In this document: one piece after another, positions 8,056 to 17,009 of the stretch | Position numbering within the stretch: the stretch's first letter is position 1 | Layout: each line of letters begins with the position of its first letter | From: Spiractinospora alimapuensis | GTDB lineage: Bacteria; Actinomycetota; Actinomycetes; Streptosporangiales; Streptosporangiaceae | Length of the DNA: 64,000 bases | Assembly (NCBI RefSeq): GCF_018437505.1 | Contig: NZ_CP072467.1 | Coordinates: 3,038,001-3,102,000, forward strand | Direction: 5' to 3' | Translations under genes and position numbers: made by a program | The notes under the pieces: model-generated | What the model was told of the DNA's origin: nothing | What the model saw: the letters and a program-made list of their open reading frames with translations, nothing else | Database searches by the model: none

Positions 8056-9093
8056 ATGAGATTCCGCGCCACGGGTACCTTGGCCGCCGCCGCAGCCGTC
8101 GGCGTGCTCGCCGTCACCGGCTGTAACGCCAGCTCCGACGACGACACCGCCGACAGCGACATGTCCTTCGTGCTCGTCACCCCGGACCCGATCGGGACCA
8201 ACGAGTTCTTCGGCATGTCGATCGAGGGCATGGAGGAGGCCGCCGAGGAGCACAACGCCTCCACCAACGTCTACGAGAGCGACGACCCGGCCACCATCGC
8301 GCAGAACATGGCTGCCGCCGTCCGGGAGAGCCCCGACATCGTGATCGGCGTGGGCTTCAACCTCGCCGACGCGATCGCCGAGGAGGCGGAGAGCAACCCA
8401 GACCAGGAGTTCCTCTTCGTGGACGCCTGCACCGAGGAGGAGTTCGACAACGTCGCCTGCGCCTCCTTCCGCGAGCAGGAGAGCAGCTTCCTCGTCGGCG
8501 CCGAGGCCGGCCTGCTGACCGAGAGCGACCACGTGGGCTCGGTCGTCGCCCTCGACGCGCCGCAGTTCCACCGCTTCTCCGAGGGCTTCGCGGCCGGCGC
8601 CGAGGAGGTCAACTCCGACGTCGATGTCTCCACCCTCTTCGTCGGTGGCCAGAACCCCTTCAACGACCCGGCGCGCGCCAAGGAGCAGGCCACCACGCTG
8701 GCCAACGACGGGGTCGACATGGTGTACGGCGTGGCCGCCGTATCCGGCAACCCCGGCGTCTTCGAGGCCGCGGAGGAGAACGACATCATGGCGTTCGGTG
8801 TCGACTCCAACCAGTGCCCCGAGGCCCCGGGCACCATCGTGGACAACGCGCTCAAGCGCACCGACGTCGTCGTCGCCGACGGCATCAATCGGATCCTCGA
8901 CGGTGACACCGGCGGTTCCCTGTCCTATGGCCTGGCCGAGGAGGGCATCGGCGTGGTCGGTCTCCTGGACGACGAGGTCGCCGACTCCGAGTGCGTGATC
9001 GCGGAGCACGAGGACGTGATCGAGGAGCTCCGGGAGATCCAGGACAAGATCATCGACGGCGAGATCACCATCGATGACCCCCTCGACTCCTGA
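8056..9093 (+). CDS. BMP-family nucleoside-binding lipoprotein
   Basis: Substrate-binding lipoprotein of the BMP/PnrA family, which captures purine or pyrimidine nucleosides for an ABC importer. The signal peptide ends in the lipobox VTGC (Cys 23) and an Asp-rich tether follows. The mature domain shows SFVLVTPDPIGTNEFF, a GVGFNLADAI segment, AFGVDSNQCPEAPG and VADGINRIL as in BMP proteins. A GGAG (in AAGGAGACC) lies upstream of the ATG. It overlaps the ATPase gene by 20 bases and is first in a four-gene transport operon. Confidence 0.92.
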   Translation: MRFRATGTLAAAAAVGVLAVTGCNASSDDDTADSDMSFVLVTPDPIGTNEFFGMSIEGMEEAAEEHNASTNVYESDDPATIAQNMAAAVRESPDIVIGVGFNLADAIAEEAESNPDQEFLFVDACTEEEFDNVACASFREQESSFLVGAEAGLLTESDHVGSVVALDAPQFHRFSEGFAAGAEEVNSDVDVSTLFVGGQNPFNDPARAKEQATTLANDGVDMVYGVAAVSGNPGVFEAAEENDIMAFGVDSNQCPEAPGTIVDNALKRTDVVVADGINRILDGDTGGSLSYGLAEEGIGVVGLLDDEVADSECVIAEHEDVIEELREIQDKIIDGEITIDDPLDS

Positions 9094-10672
9094 TCCGGAC
9101 CTGCCGCCCTCGGCGGCGGGTCACGACACCGAGGGCACGGCCGGCACGGCGGGGGACGTCCCCGCCGTCCGGCTCACCGGCATCGTCAAGCGCTACCCGG
9201 GTGTCCTCGCCAACGACGACGTGGACCTCACCGTGACCCGCGGTGAGATCCACGCCCTGATGGGCGAGAACGGCGCCGGCAAGTCGACGCTCATGTCGAT
9301 CCTGTACGGCATGGAGAAACCCGACTCCGGCACGATCGAGATCGACGGGCGGACCGTGCACTTCGGTTCGCCCACCGACGCGATCGAGCACGGCCTGGGC
9401 ATGGTGCACCAAGGGTTCAAGCTGTTCCCGAGCCTGACGGTCACCGACAACGTGGTCTACGGCCACGAGCCCACGAGCGGGGGCTTCCTCTCCTCCGCGC
9501 AGGCCCGGAGCCAGGTCGCCGAACTCGTGGAGCGCTACGGCCTCCAGGTCGATCCGGACGCGAAGATCTCCGACCTCCCGGTCGGGGTGCGCCAGCGGGT
9601 GGAGATCCTCAAGCTCCTGTACCGCCAGGCCCACATCCTGATCCTGGACGAGCCCACCGCCGTCCTCACCCCCGGTGAGACGGACCGGCTGTTCGACGTG
9701 CTGCGCGGACTGCGGGAGGACGGGCGGACCATCCTCCTGGTCACGCACAAACTGCACGAGGCCCTCGCCCTGACCTCCACCATCACGGTGCTGCGGGACG
9801 GCGCGGTCAGCGAGACCATGGCCACGCGGGACGCCACGTCCACCGACATCGCCCGCGCGATGACCGGACGCGACGTCGAACTCGACCGGGCGTACCCCAA
9901 CGGCCAGCCCGGCGAGACCGCCCTGGAGGTCGACCGGCTCACCGTCTCCGGTCCCGGCGCGAAGCCGCTGGTCGACGCCGCGACGTTCACGGTCCGCTCC
10001 GGTGAGATCGTCGGTGTGGCCGGTGTCGCTGGTAACGGGCAGAGCGAGCTGGTCGAGGCCCTCGCCGGACTGCGCGCTACGGCCAGCGGAACGGTGCGGG
10101 TCAACGGCCAGGACATGGCGGGGCTCTCCGTCGCGCGCCGCCGCGCGGCTGGCCTCGCCTACGTTCCGGAGGACCGTGCGGAGGTCGGCGCCGCCGCCGG
10201 GGCTTCCACCTCCGACAACCTCGCCATGGGGTTCCAGCGCGGCCCGCTGCGGTCCCGCTGGGGCTGGCTGAGCCCGCGCGCGCTGCGGGAGCACGCCCAG
10301 CGCGTGGTGTCGGACTTCGGGGTCAAGGTGTCGGCGCTGTCGGTGCCCATCAGCACCCTGTCGGGCGGTAACCAGCAGAAGGCGATCCTGGGTCGGGAGA
10401 TGACCCACGAGGCGCCGTTGCTGGTCGTCGAACAGCCCACGCGCGGTGTGGACATCGGTGCCGTGGAGAACATCCACCGGCGACTCATCGAGTACCGCGA
10501 CCAGGGACACGCCGTACTCCTGGTCTCCGCCGAACTCAGTGAGGTCCTCGGCGTGTGCGACCGCGTCCTGGTCATGTACGAGGGCCGCATCGTCCTGGAT
10601 GTCGCGCGGGACGACACTGACCATCACGAGCTTGGGCTCGCCATGGCCGGTGGGCCGGCCGGGGAGGACTGA
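9074..10672 (+). CDS. nucleoside ABC transporter, double ATPase subunit
   Basis: A 532-residue ATPase with two nucleotide-binding domains, as in sugar and nucleoside importers of the RbsA/NupA type. Domain 1 has Walker A GENGAGKST (64-72) and Walker B ILILDEPTAVLTP, but the signature is the degenerate LPVGVRQRVEI. Domain 2 has the atypical P-loop GVAGNGQSELVEAL, the signature LSGGNQQKAILGRE and QPTRGVDIGA. One consensus and one degenerate site is normal for this family. It is coupled to the BMP lipoprotein gene upstream and is followed five bases later by the first permease. Confidence 0.93.
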   Translation: MTPSTPDPDLPPSAAGHDTEGTAGTAGDVPAVRLTGIVKRYPGVLANDDVDLTVTRGEIHALMGENGAGKSTLMSILYGMEKPDSGTIEIDGRTVHFGSPTDAIEHGLGMVHQGFKLFPSLTVTDNVVYGHEPTSGGFLSSAQARSQVAELVERYGLQVDPDAKISDLPVGVRQRVEILKLLYRQAHILILDEPTAVLTPGETDRLFDVLRGLREDGRTILLVTHKLHEALALTSTITVLRDGAVSETMATRDATSTDIARAMTGRDVELDRAYPNGQPGETALEVDRLTVSGPGAKPLVDAATFTVRSGEIVGVAGVAGNGQSELVEALAGLRATASGTVRVNGQDMAGLSVARRRAAGLAYVPEDRAEVGAAAGASTSDNLAMGFQRGPLRSRWGWLSPRALREHAQRVVSDFGVKVSALSVPISTLSGGNQQKAILGREMTHEAPLLVVEQPTRGVDIGAVENIHRRLIEYRDQGHAVLLVSAELSEVLGVCDRVLVMYEGRIVLDVARDDTDHHELGLAMAGGPAGED

Positions 10673-10676
10673 ACAC

Positions 10677-11789
10677 ATGTCACGCACCACGTCCCCGGTG
10701 GTGAAGGGCGAGCGGGGCGGCCTGTGGACCGCGATCGCCCCGCGGCTCCGGGGGCTCGTGTTCTCACCGGTGACGTTCGCGCTCGCCGCGGGCCTCGCCC
10801 TGGCCGTCGTCATCCTGTTGGCGACGGGCGCGAACCCGCTGACCGCGATCGGCGCCCTGTTCGTCGGAGCCTTCGGCGAGGACGGGATCTCCGACACCAT
10901 CAGCCAGGCGATCCCCATCGTGGGGCTCGCGATCGCCCTCGCGATCCCACTGCGTGCGGGACTGGTCAACCTCGGCGGTGAGGGCCAGCTGGTCCTGGGC
11001 GCCATGGCCGCGGTCGTCACCGGCCTCTACAGCCCCTTCCCCGGCTTCGTCACCCTGGTGCTCGCGCTGGTGGCGGGGATGGTGGCCGGCGGGCTCTACG
11101 CCTGCATCGCCGCCCTGGGCGAGATTAAGTTCGGGGTTCCACTGCTGGTCACAAGCCTGCTGCTCAGCTACCCCGCGATGTCCTTCGCGTCCTACCTGGT
11201 GCGCCACCCACTCCGGGAGGAGGGGTCGGCGCTGCCGCAGACGCAGCGCGTCCCCGCCGAGGCGCACCTGGCGTCCTTCGACATCGGACCGGCGCACATC
11301 AGCGTGGGCGCCGTGCTGGTGCTGGTGGTCATCGTGCTGTTCACGGTGAGCGACGCCCGCACGCCCGGCGGGTACGAGGTCCGGATGACCGGCCTCGGTC
11401 CCCGATTCGCCGCCTACGCCGGGGTGAACCGGAACCGGCTCACCCTCCGGCTGCTGTTCATCTCCGGGTCGCTCGCCGGCATGGTCGGCGCGATCCTGAT
11501 GCTCGGCTTCCCCTACCGCTTCATCGACGGCGCCCTCATCACCCCCGCCTACGTGTGGACGGGCCTGATGGCGGCCCTGCTCGCGGCGGCGGCGCCGGTC
11601 GGGACGGCGATCGCGGCCGCGTTCTTCGCCGCGCTCAGCGTCGGCGGGTTCGGCATGGAGCGAGCGACCGAGGTGCCGCGCGAGCTGAGCGCGGTGCTGC
11701 AGGCGGTGATCATCGTGTTCCTGGCGGCGCGGACCGGCATGTTCCGGCGTAAACGCCAGCGCGACACGGCGAACGGGGACGAGGACTGA
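10677..11789 (+). CDS. nucleoside ABC transporter permease 1
   Basis: A 370-residue polytopic membrane protein of the BPD_transp_2 family. Landmarks are VGLAIALAIPLRAGLVNLGGEGQLVLGA, KFGVPLLVTSLLLSYPA and the cytoplasmic loop GLGPRFAAYAGVN before RLLFISGSLAGMVGAI. It pairs with the following permease to form the channel of the BMP-type importer. The start is the ATG at 10677, which comes right after the ATPase stop. The longer open frame upstream only overlaps that gene. Confidence 0.9.
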   Translation: MSRTTSPVVKGERGGLWTAIAPRLRGLVFSPVTFALAAGLALAVVILLATGANPLTAIGALFVGAFGEDGISDTISQAIPIVGLAIALAIPLRAGLVNLGGEGQLVLGAMAAVVTGLYSPFPGFVTLVLALVAGMVAGGLYACIAALGEIKFGVPLLVTSLLLSYPAMSFASYLVRHPLREEGSALPQTQRVPAEAHLASFDIGPAHISVGAVLVLVVIVLFTVSDARTPGGYEVRMTGLGPRFAAYAGVNRNRLTLRLLFISGSLAGMVGAILMLGFPYRFIDGALITPAYVWTGLMAALLAAAAPVGTAIAAAFFAALSVGGFGMERATEVPRELSAVLQAVIIVFLAARTGMFRRKRQRDTANGDED

Positions 11790-11791
11790 CC

Positions 11792-12763
11792 ATGCCCATC
11801 GACACCGAGCTCTTCTTCTCCGCGCTGCGCGCGCTCACGCCGATCCTGTTCGCCGCACTGGGCGGCGCGCTGTGCGAACGCGCGGGCGTCTTCAACATCT
11901 CCCTCGAGGGAACGCTGCTGATCGGCTGCTTCACCGCGGTCGCCGGGAGCTGGTTCACCGGTTCGCCGTGGCTGGGCGTCCTGTTCGCGATGGTCGCGGG
12001 GATCCTCTTCTCCCTGATCCTGGCGGTCGGCACCGTCACGCTCAAGGGCAACTCCATCGTGCTGTGTGTCGCGATGAACCTGCTGGCCCTCGGGTTGACG
12101 ACGTATCTGCTACGCACCGTGTTCGGTGCGCAGGGTTCCTTCACCGACCCCAACCTGCAGGGGCTGAGCCGCATCGACATCCCGCTCGTGGCCGACATCC
12201 CGTTGGTCGGCCCGGTCGTCTCGGGCCACTCACCCCTGGTCTACCTGTCATGGGTCGCGGTGGTCGTGTTGGCGGTCATGTTGCGCCGCCACGTGTGGGG
12301 GCTGCGGCTGCGCGGGGTCGGCGAGACCCCGGACGCGGCGGAAAGCCTCGGCGTGAGCGTCTCCCGCTACCGCTATGCCGCGATCATGACCAGCGGCGCG
12401 CTGTGCGGCCTCGGTGGTGCGCAGCTGGCCCTGGGCAACGTCACCCTGTTCGCCGAGAACATGACCGCGGGGCGCGGCTGGATCGCGGTCGTCGCGGTCA
12501 TGCTGGGCGCGGCGGCGCCGGTCGGGGTGTTCCTCGCCGGCGGACTGTTCGGTGTGGCCGAGGCGTTGGGCTACCGGCTCCAGGGCCTCGGAATGCCGCA
12601 GCAGGCGGCCGACGCCGCTCCGTACCTGGTCACGCTGGTGGCGCTGTTCCTCGCCGCGCGTCGGGTCCGGCGCCAGGCCCAGGCCGCGACCACGTCCACG
12701 GCGGACGGTGGTTCCGATCCCACCCCGGAGGCCGCCGCCCCGGTGGGTCCGCAGCGGGAGTAG
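11792..12763 (+). CDS. nucleoside ABC transporter permease 2
   Basis: A 323-residue BPD_transp_2 permease with about nine hydrophobic segments. It carries family hallmarks ALGGALCERAGVFNISLEGTLL near the N-terminus, the coupling loop RLRGVGETPDAAESLGVSVSRYRY and GRGWIAVVAVMLGAAAPVG. It starts two bases after the first permease stop and completes the lipoprotein-ATPase-permease-permease set. A Gln/Ala/Thr-rich cytoplasmic tail of about 35 residues follows the last membrane segment. Confidence 0.9.
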   Translation: MPIDTELFFSALRALTPILFAALGGALCERAGVFNISLEGTLLIGCFTAVAGSWFTGSPWLGVLFAMVAGILFSLILAVGTVTLKGNSIVLCVAMNLLALGLTTYLLRTVFGAQGSFTDPNLQGLSRIDIPLVADIPLVGPVVSGHSPLVYLSWVAVVVLAVMLRRHVWGLRLRGVGETPDAAESLGVSVSRYRYAAIMTSGALCGLGGAQLALGNVTLFAENMTAGRGWIAVVAVMLGAAAPVGVFLAGGLFGVAEALGYRLQGLGMPQQAADAAPYLVTLVALFLAARRVRRQAQAATTSTADGGSDPTPEAAAPVGPQRE

Positions 12764-12795
12764 TGACGCCCTGGCCAGAGTGACGGGAGTTGACG

Positions 12796-12837
12796 GGCGC
12801 GGTGTAGCGGGACCGAGTGTTCGGCCCACACCGCGCC
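12796..12837. terminator. bidirectional hairpin terminator
   Basis: GGCGCGGTGT (12796-12805) pairs perfectly with ACACCGCGCC (12828-12837), with a smaller CCGA/TCGG hairpin in the loop. It lies between the convergent permease and the gene ending at 12869. Confidence 0.65.
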
Positions 12838-12868
12838 GCCCTGGCCCTCACACGGCCCTTGCCCCGTC

Positions 12869-13255
12869 TCACGGGGCGAGGAGCCGACGGAGCCCGCGCG
12901 CGATCCCGAACTCGCCGCCGCGGATCTCCTCCAGCGCGTCGCCGACCGTGGCGCTGTTCACTGCTGGGGCCCACGTGGAGAGCAGGCCCATGGCGTCGAC
13001 GATGTCCAGGGCGGCGACGAGTTCGGTGTGGGTGGGAGCCTCGACGAAGAACAGGTAGGACGGTGCCACTGCCCGTCGGTAGACGGCGATCGACAGGGCG
13101 CCGTGCGCCACCCCGAGCCGGGTGAACTCCTCGTACCGGGCGGCGGCCAGCTCCTCGGCGATCTCGCCGATCTCCGGGAGTGGGTGCTGTGTGGTGGTCC
13201 AGGTCTCCCGCGAGTACAGCGGGATCAGCTCCCGGACCATGTGCTTCTCCGTCAT
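12869..13255 (-). CDS. hypothetical small cytosolic protein
   Basis: I do not recognise a specific family. It is a 128-residue soluble protein, MTEKHMVRELIPLYSRETW at the start, with alternating short strands and helices (YLFFVEAPTHTELVAALDIVDAMGLL). This is compatible with a ferredoxin-like or dimeric alpha-beta-barrel fold such as DUF3303-type proteins (inference). A second hairpin (CCCCGT-CTC-ACGGGG, 12862-12876) overlaps its stop. It has no membrane segment and no operon partner. Confidence 0.55.
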   Translation of the reverse strand: MTEKHMVRELIPLYSRETWTTTQHPLPEIGEIAEELAAARYEEFTRLGVAHGALSIAVYRRAVAPSYLFFVEAPTHTELVAALDIVDAMGLLSTWAPAVNSATVGDALEEIRGGEFGIARGLRRLLAP

Positions 13256-13333
13256 CGGAACCTCTGGTCGGGGCCCGTCGGGGGCGGTTACGTCCGGCGC
13301 CGGGGCACGCGGGTCGCGTCCCGTGGCGGACCG

Positions 13334-13507
13334 CTACAGCACGAACTCGAACAGGACGATCATCAGCGCGATGAGGACCACCGCGGCGGCGATGACCCAG
13401 CATCCGACGTTGCCCACGGACCCCGGGTCGCGCGTGTCGCCGCGGCGGAGCTCGGTCCGGGCGCGGCCCTTCTGCTGACGTGCGCGTGACTTCTTGCGGG
13501 CGGCCAT
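13334..13507 (-). CDS. short single-pass membrane protein
   Basis: A 57-residue protein with a very basic N-terminus (MAARKKSRARQQKGRAR) and one C-terminal hydrophobic segment (GCWVIAAAVVLIALMIVLFEFVL). It should be tail-anchored with the basic end in the cytosol. The start is the ATG at 13505-13507, preceded by a GAGGGTCGC stretch. Function unknown. The codon pattern and a clear stop support it as a real small gene. Confidence 0.5.
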   Translation of the reverse strand: MAARKKSRARQQKGRARTELRRGDTRDPGSVGNVGCWVIAAAVVLIALMIVLFEFVL

Positions 13508-13679
13508 GGCAGCGACCCTCACTCTCGCCGTTGCCGACACATCTGACGCGACGACCATACCGGGTTCCCGTGGGCGACTCTCCCGGCCCTAACGCGGTTG
13601 ATGCCATTTGTTCCTGGTCAGGCGATACCGTAGAAGCCCAGAGAGGTCTGTTGGGGTGGGGAAGGGCGGGAGTACACGC

Positions 13680-14912
13680 ATGCGGCGTCGTATCGTCACC
13701 GTCGTCAAACGTGTACTGATCGGCCTGTTCGCGGCGCAGCTCGCGACGGTCGCGGTTCTCGTTGGGGCGGACTTCTGGCGCCGCCGGATGCTGCGGTGCG
13801 ACCAGGGGCGCTTTCCGCGGACGTCCCCGATGGAGACGGGCGTGGAGGGCACGTCGGTCACGACGTACACCTTCGGCGAGGACCTCTTCGCTGACATGCT
13901 GGACGCGATTCGCTCGGCCCGTGGTCGTGTCTTCTTCGAGTCCTACATCATCAAGGACGACGAGGTGGGGCGGCGTTTCAAGTCGGCCCTCATCGAGGCC
14001 GCCGACCGTGGAGTCGAGGTCTACGTCATCTACGACGGGTTCGCGAACCTGGTCGTCCCGCGCTCGTTCTTCCAGTTCCCGTCAACGATCCAGGTGCTGC
14101 GCTATCCGGTGTTCCGTCTCGGAGCGCCGCTGCTGCTCAGTCGGTCGGGGCGGGATCACCGCAAGATCCTCACCGTCGACGGCGAGGTCGGGTTCGTGGG
14201 CGGCTACAACGTCGGTTCCGCCTACGCCACCGAGTGGCGCGACACCCACCTGCGCCTCCAGGGGCCCTCGGTGTGGGAGCTCGACAACGCGTTCATCGAC
14301 TTCTGGAACGCCCACCGTGGGGCCGCCCAGCCGGCGTTGGAGCACGACGGCACCCGGCACTGGAACGCGCGCATCCGCGCGTACCGCAACGTACCGTCGC
14401 AGTTGATCTACCCGATCCGTGCCATGTACCTCGAGGCATTCGACCGTGCGCGGGAGCGGATCCTGCTGACGCAGGCCTACTTCATCCCCGACCGGGAGAT
14501 GACCGAGACCCTGGTGGCCGCCGCCCGGCGCGGCGTCGAGGTGCACGTGCTGCTGCCGGAGCGCTCCAACCACGTGATCGCCGACTGGTTGTCGCGCGGC
14601 TGGTACTCCACCCTGCTGCGCGGTGGGGTTCAGTTGTGGCTGTTCCAGGACGCGATGGTGCACGCCAAGACCGCGACGGTCGACGGTCAGTGGAGCACGG
14701 TCGGTACGGCCAACATCGACCGGTTGAGTCTCACCGGGAACTACGAGATCAACCTGGAGCTGCTCGACCCCGGGGTCGCCGACCACTTGGAGAAGGCGTT
14801 CGTGACCGACCGTGGCAACGCGCGTCCGATCACGCTCGCCGAGTGGCAGGCGCGTCCCCTGTGGGAGAAGGTCTGTGAGCGCCTCCTCTCCCCGCTGTGG
14901 CCGATGCTCTGA
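13680..14912 (+). CDS. phospholipase D-family protein, cardiolipin synthase-like
   Basis: A 410-residue enzyme with an N-terminal membrane anchor (about residues 8-30) and two HKD motifs: HRKILTVDG at 160-168 followed by GFVGGYN, and HAKTATVDG at 328-336 followed by STVGTANID. These are the paired catalytic motifs of phospholipase D and bacterial cardiolipin synthases, which join two phospholipids to make cardiolipin. One anchor instead of two membrane segments is common in actinobacterial relatives. The ATG at 13680 is preceded by GGGCGGGAG. Monocistronic. Confidence 0.85.
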   Translation: MRRRIVTVVKRVLIGLFAAQLATVAVLVGADFWRRRMLRCDQGRFPRTSPMETGVEGTSVTTYTFGEDLFADMLDAIRSARGRVFFESYIIKDDEVGRRFKSALIEAADRGVEVYVIYDGFANLVVPRSFFQFPSTIQVLRYPVFRLGAPLLLSRSGRDHRKILTVDGEVGFVGGYNVGSAYATEWRDTHLRLQGPSVWELDNAFIDFWNAHRGAAQPALEHDGTRHWNARIRAYRNVPSQLIYPIRAMYLEAFDRARERILLTQAYFIPDREMTETLVAAARRGVEVHVLLPERSNHVIADWLSRGWYSTLLRGGVQLWLFQDAMVHAKTATVDGQWSTVGTANIDRLSLTGNYEINLELLDPGVADHLEKAFVTDRGNARPITLAEWQARPLWEKVCERLLSPLWPML

Positions 14913-14923
14913 CCCCCGCTTCC

Positions 14924-14993
14924 CCCACCAGGATTCCCCACCCCCATCGGATTTCTCCACCCCCAACCCCTGGGGCTGCACATCCACCTACCA
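14924..14993 (+). repeat. convergent intergenic repeat, copy 2
   Basis: Plus-strand counterpart of the element at 5257-5329: CCCACCAGGATT at its start, CCCCCATC inside, and GCACATCCACCTACCA at its end. It sits between the 3' ends of the cardiolipin synthase-like gene and the crotonase gene. Confidence 0.45.
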
Positions 14994-15040
14994 GAACGCG
15001 GCTGATCGCACCCGGGCGTCTCGCCGACCCCGCATGGATC

Positions 15041-15832
15041 TCAGTTCCCCTGCCAGTCCGGCCGCTCCTTGGCCATGAACGCGGCGACGCCCCGGTGGAA
15101 GTCGTCGCTGCCGAACACGCGCGCCACGATGTCGTCCCCGTCGGGCAGGTTGGCCAGCCGCAGCCGACGCACCGCCTCCTTCGCCGCCCACATGGACAGG
15201 GGCGCGTGCTCCAGCAGGCGGGACGTGGTGGTGCGCACGACGTCCTCGAGGTCCTCGTCGGCGCACACCTCGGCCACGAACCCCGCCGCGGCGGCCTCGT
15301 CGGCGTCGAAGAGGCGGGCGCGCAGCAGCATGTCGAGGGTGCGGCTCGGCCCCATGTGGTGGACGAGCAGGGAGTAGGTGTTCATGGAGAGGCAGTTGCC
15401 CAGCGTGCGCGCGACGGGGACACCGAAGCGCGCCGACCGGGTGGCGACGCGCAGGTCGCACACCGCTGCGAGGATGAGTCCCCCACCGACGCAGTAGCCG
15501 CGCACCGCGGCGACGGTGGGCACGCGGACCGCCTCCAGAGTCTCGGAGATCGCCCCGATCGTGTGCTCGTACTCCACGCCGTCCTGGCCGCTGGTGAACT
15601 CCTGGAACTGTCCGATGTCGGTCCCGGCGACGAACGCCTTCTCCCCCGCGCCGGTCAACACCATCACCCGCACGCTGTCGTCGGTGTTCGCCCGTTCGCA
15701 GGCGGCGCGCAGGCCCTCGTACATGGTCCAGGTCATGGCGTTGCGCTGTTGTGGCCGGTTGAAGGTCACGGTCAGGACGTGGCCGTCCTGCCTGGTCAGA
15801 ATCTCGTCAGTTCCCGCGTTCGACTCCACCAC
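15041..15832 (-). CDS. enoyl-CoA hydratase/isomerase family protein (crotonase)
   Basis: A 263-residue crotonase-fold enzyme. It shows VTFNRPQQRNAMTWTMYEGL, the oxyanion-hole segment AFVAGTDIGQF, and the second oxyanion loop AAVRGYCVGGGLILAAVCDLRVA. The acidic catalytic positions of true enoyl-CoA hydratase cannot be confirmed by eye, so the exact acyl-CoA reaction is open. The start is the GTG at 15830-15832, six bases after GGAGGA. It diverges from a D-hydroxyacid dehydrogenase with a palindromic site between. Confidence 0.85.
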   Translation of the reverse strand: MVESNAGTDEILTRQDGHVLTVTFNRPQQRNAMTWTMYEGLRAACERANTDDSVRVMVLTGAGEKAFVAGTDIGQFQEFTSGQDGVEYEHTIGAISETLEAVRVPTVAAVRGYCVGGGLILAAVCDLRVATRSARFGVPVARTLGNCLSMNTYSLLVHHMGPSRTLDMLLRARLFDADEAAAAGFVAEVCADEDLEDVVRTTTSRLLEHAPLSMWAAKEAVRRLRLANLPDGDDIVARVFGSDDFHRGVAAFMAKERPDWQGN

Positions 15833-15862
15833 GCGCGATCCTCCATGTCCCGGCAGCACTGC

Positions 15863-15896
15863 CTATTGTCGACTACAGGCTTATTGTAGACAATAG
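15863..15896. promoter_or_regulatory. inverted-repeat operator between crotonase and dehydrogenase genes
   Basis: CTATTGTC and GACAATAG form perfect outer 8-base arms 18 bases apart. Inside lies ATTGT-AG-ACAAT, which fits the TTGT..ACAA type of site used by FCD-class GntR regulators. No GntR gene is adjacent, so the binding protein would be encoded elsewhere. Confidence 0.5.
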
Positions 15897-15971
15897 TCAG
15901 AAAACTGAACCGGCGGCACCCACACCGCCCGCACCGTCGACTCCCACCCCCCAGGAAGAGGCAGGCGAACC

Positions 15972-16997
15972 GTGACCTACGTAGTGGTGACCGACTCCGA
16001 GTTCGACGACGTCTCAGTGGAGGAGAGGATCCTCGCCCCGGCCGGTGTCGCCGTGGTGGGGGCACACACCCGCGACGTGGACACCATCGTGCGGTGCGCC
16101 GAGGGGGCCCGCGCGCTGCTCGTCGGACTGGCTCCCGTCACCGGAGCGCTGCTCGACCGACTGCCGAAGGTGGAGCTCGTCGTCCGGTACGGGGTGGGCG
16201 TGGACAACGTGGACCTCGAGGCCGCGACGGCTCGTGGCGTGGCCGTGTGCAACGTCGTGGACTACGGCACCGAGGAGGTGGCCGCGCACGCCGCGGCCCT
16301 CACGCTGGCGACCTGGCGGCACGTCCCCATCCTGGACCGGGCGGTCCGCGCCGGCGAGTGGAACTACACCAGCGCGGGGGTGATCCCCCGCCTGAGCGAG
16401 AGCACGTTGGGGCTGGTCGGCTTCGGGCGGATCGGCCGCGACACCGCGGCGGGGCTGGCCCCCTGGTTCGGTTCGGTCATCGCGGCCGACCCCTACGCGC
16501 CGGCGGACGGCTGGCCCGGGAACGTCGCCCGCGTGGAGATCGACGAGGTGTTCGAGCGGGCGGACGCGATCAGCCTGCACCTGCCGTTGTCCGACGAGAC
16601 CCGCCACATCGTGGACGCGCGCCGGCTGGCCACCGTGCGCCCCACGACGGTGCTGGTGAACACGGCGCGCGGCGGGTTGGTCGACGTGGACGCCCTCCAC
16701 GCGGCGCTGGAGGAGGGGCGGCTGCGCGCGGCCGGGCTCGACGTCCTCCCCGAGGAGCCGCCCGCGGCCGACCACCCGATCCTTCGCCATCCTCGGGTCA
16801 CCCTCACCCCGCACATGGGCTGGTACTCCGAGGTCGCCGGCGTGGACCTGCGCCGAATCGCCGCCGAGCAGGTCGCCGCGTGGTTCTCCGGCCAACGACC
16901 CCGGTGGCAGATCTCCGGTCCCCCTCCGCGCGATCCGGTGTCCCGCCGCGACCCCATCGTGTCCGGAACCCACGTAGATTCGGAAGAGAGGACCTAA
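15972..16997 (+). CDS. D-isomer-specific 2-hydroxyacid dehydrogenase
   Basis: A 341-residue NAD-dependent dehydrogenase of the D-hydroxyacid/phosphoglycerate dehydrogenase family. Motifs are RYGVGVDNVDLEAATARGVAV, the Rossmann loop LGLVGFGRIGRDTA, VNTARGGLVDVDAL with the catalytic Arg, the Glu in LDVLPEEPP, and the catalytic His in LTPHMGWYS. It reduces a 2-keto acid to the D-hydroxy acid or the reverse. It is followed 12 bases later by nagA, so the two are probably co-transcribed. Substrate unknown. Confidence 0.88.
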   Translation: MTYVVVTDSEFDDVSVEERILAPAGVAVVGAHTRDVDTIVRCAEGARALLVGLAPVTGALLDRLPKVELVVRYGVGVDNVDLEAATARGVAVCNVVDYGTEEVAAHAAALTLATWRHVPILDRAVRAGEWNYTSAGVIPRLSESTLGLVGFGRIGRDTAAGLAPWFGSVIAADPYAPADGWPGNVARVEIDEVFERADAISLHLPLSDETRHIVDARRLATVRPTTVLVNTARGGLVDVDALHAALEEGRLRAAGLDVLPEEPPAADHPILRHPRVTLTPHMGWYSEVAGVDLRRIAAEQVAAWFSGQRPRWQISGPPPRDPVSRRDPIVSGTHVDSEERT

Positions 16998-17009
16998 ACA
17001 GGAGGACAC

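Noticed and set aside
9065..11020. A 651-codon minus-strand frame opposite the nucleoside ABC genes
   Set aside because: Low-complexity shadow of the ATPase and permease genes; no start signal or homology.
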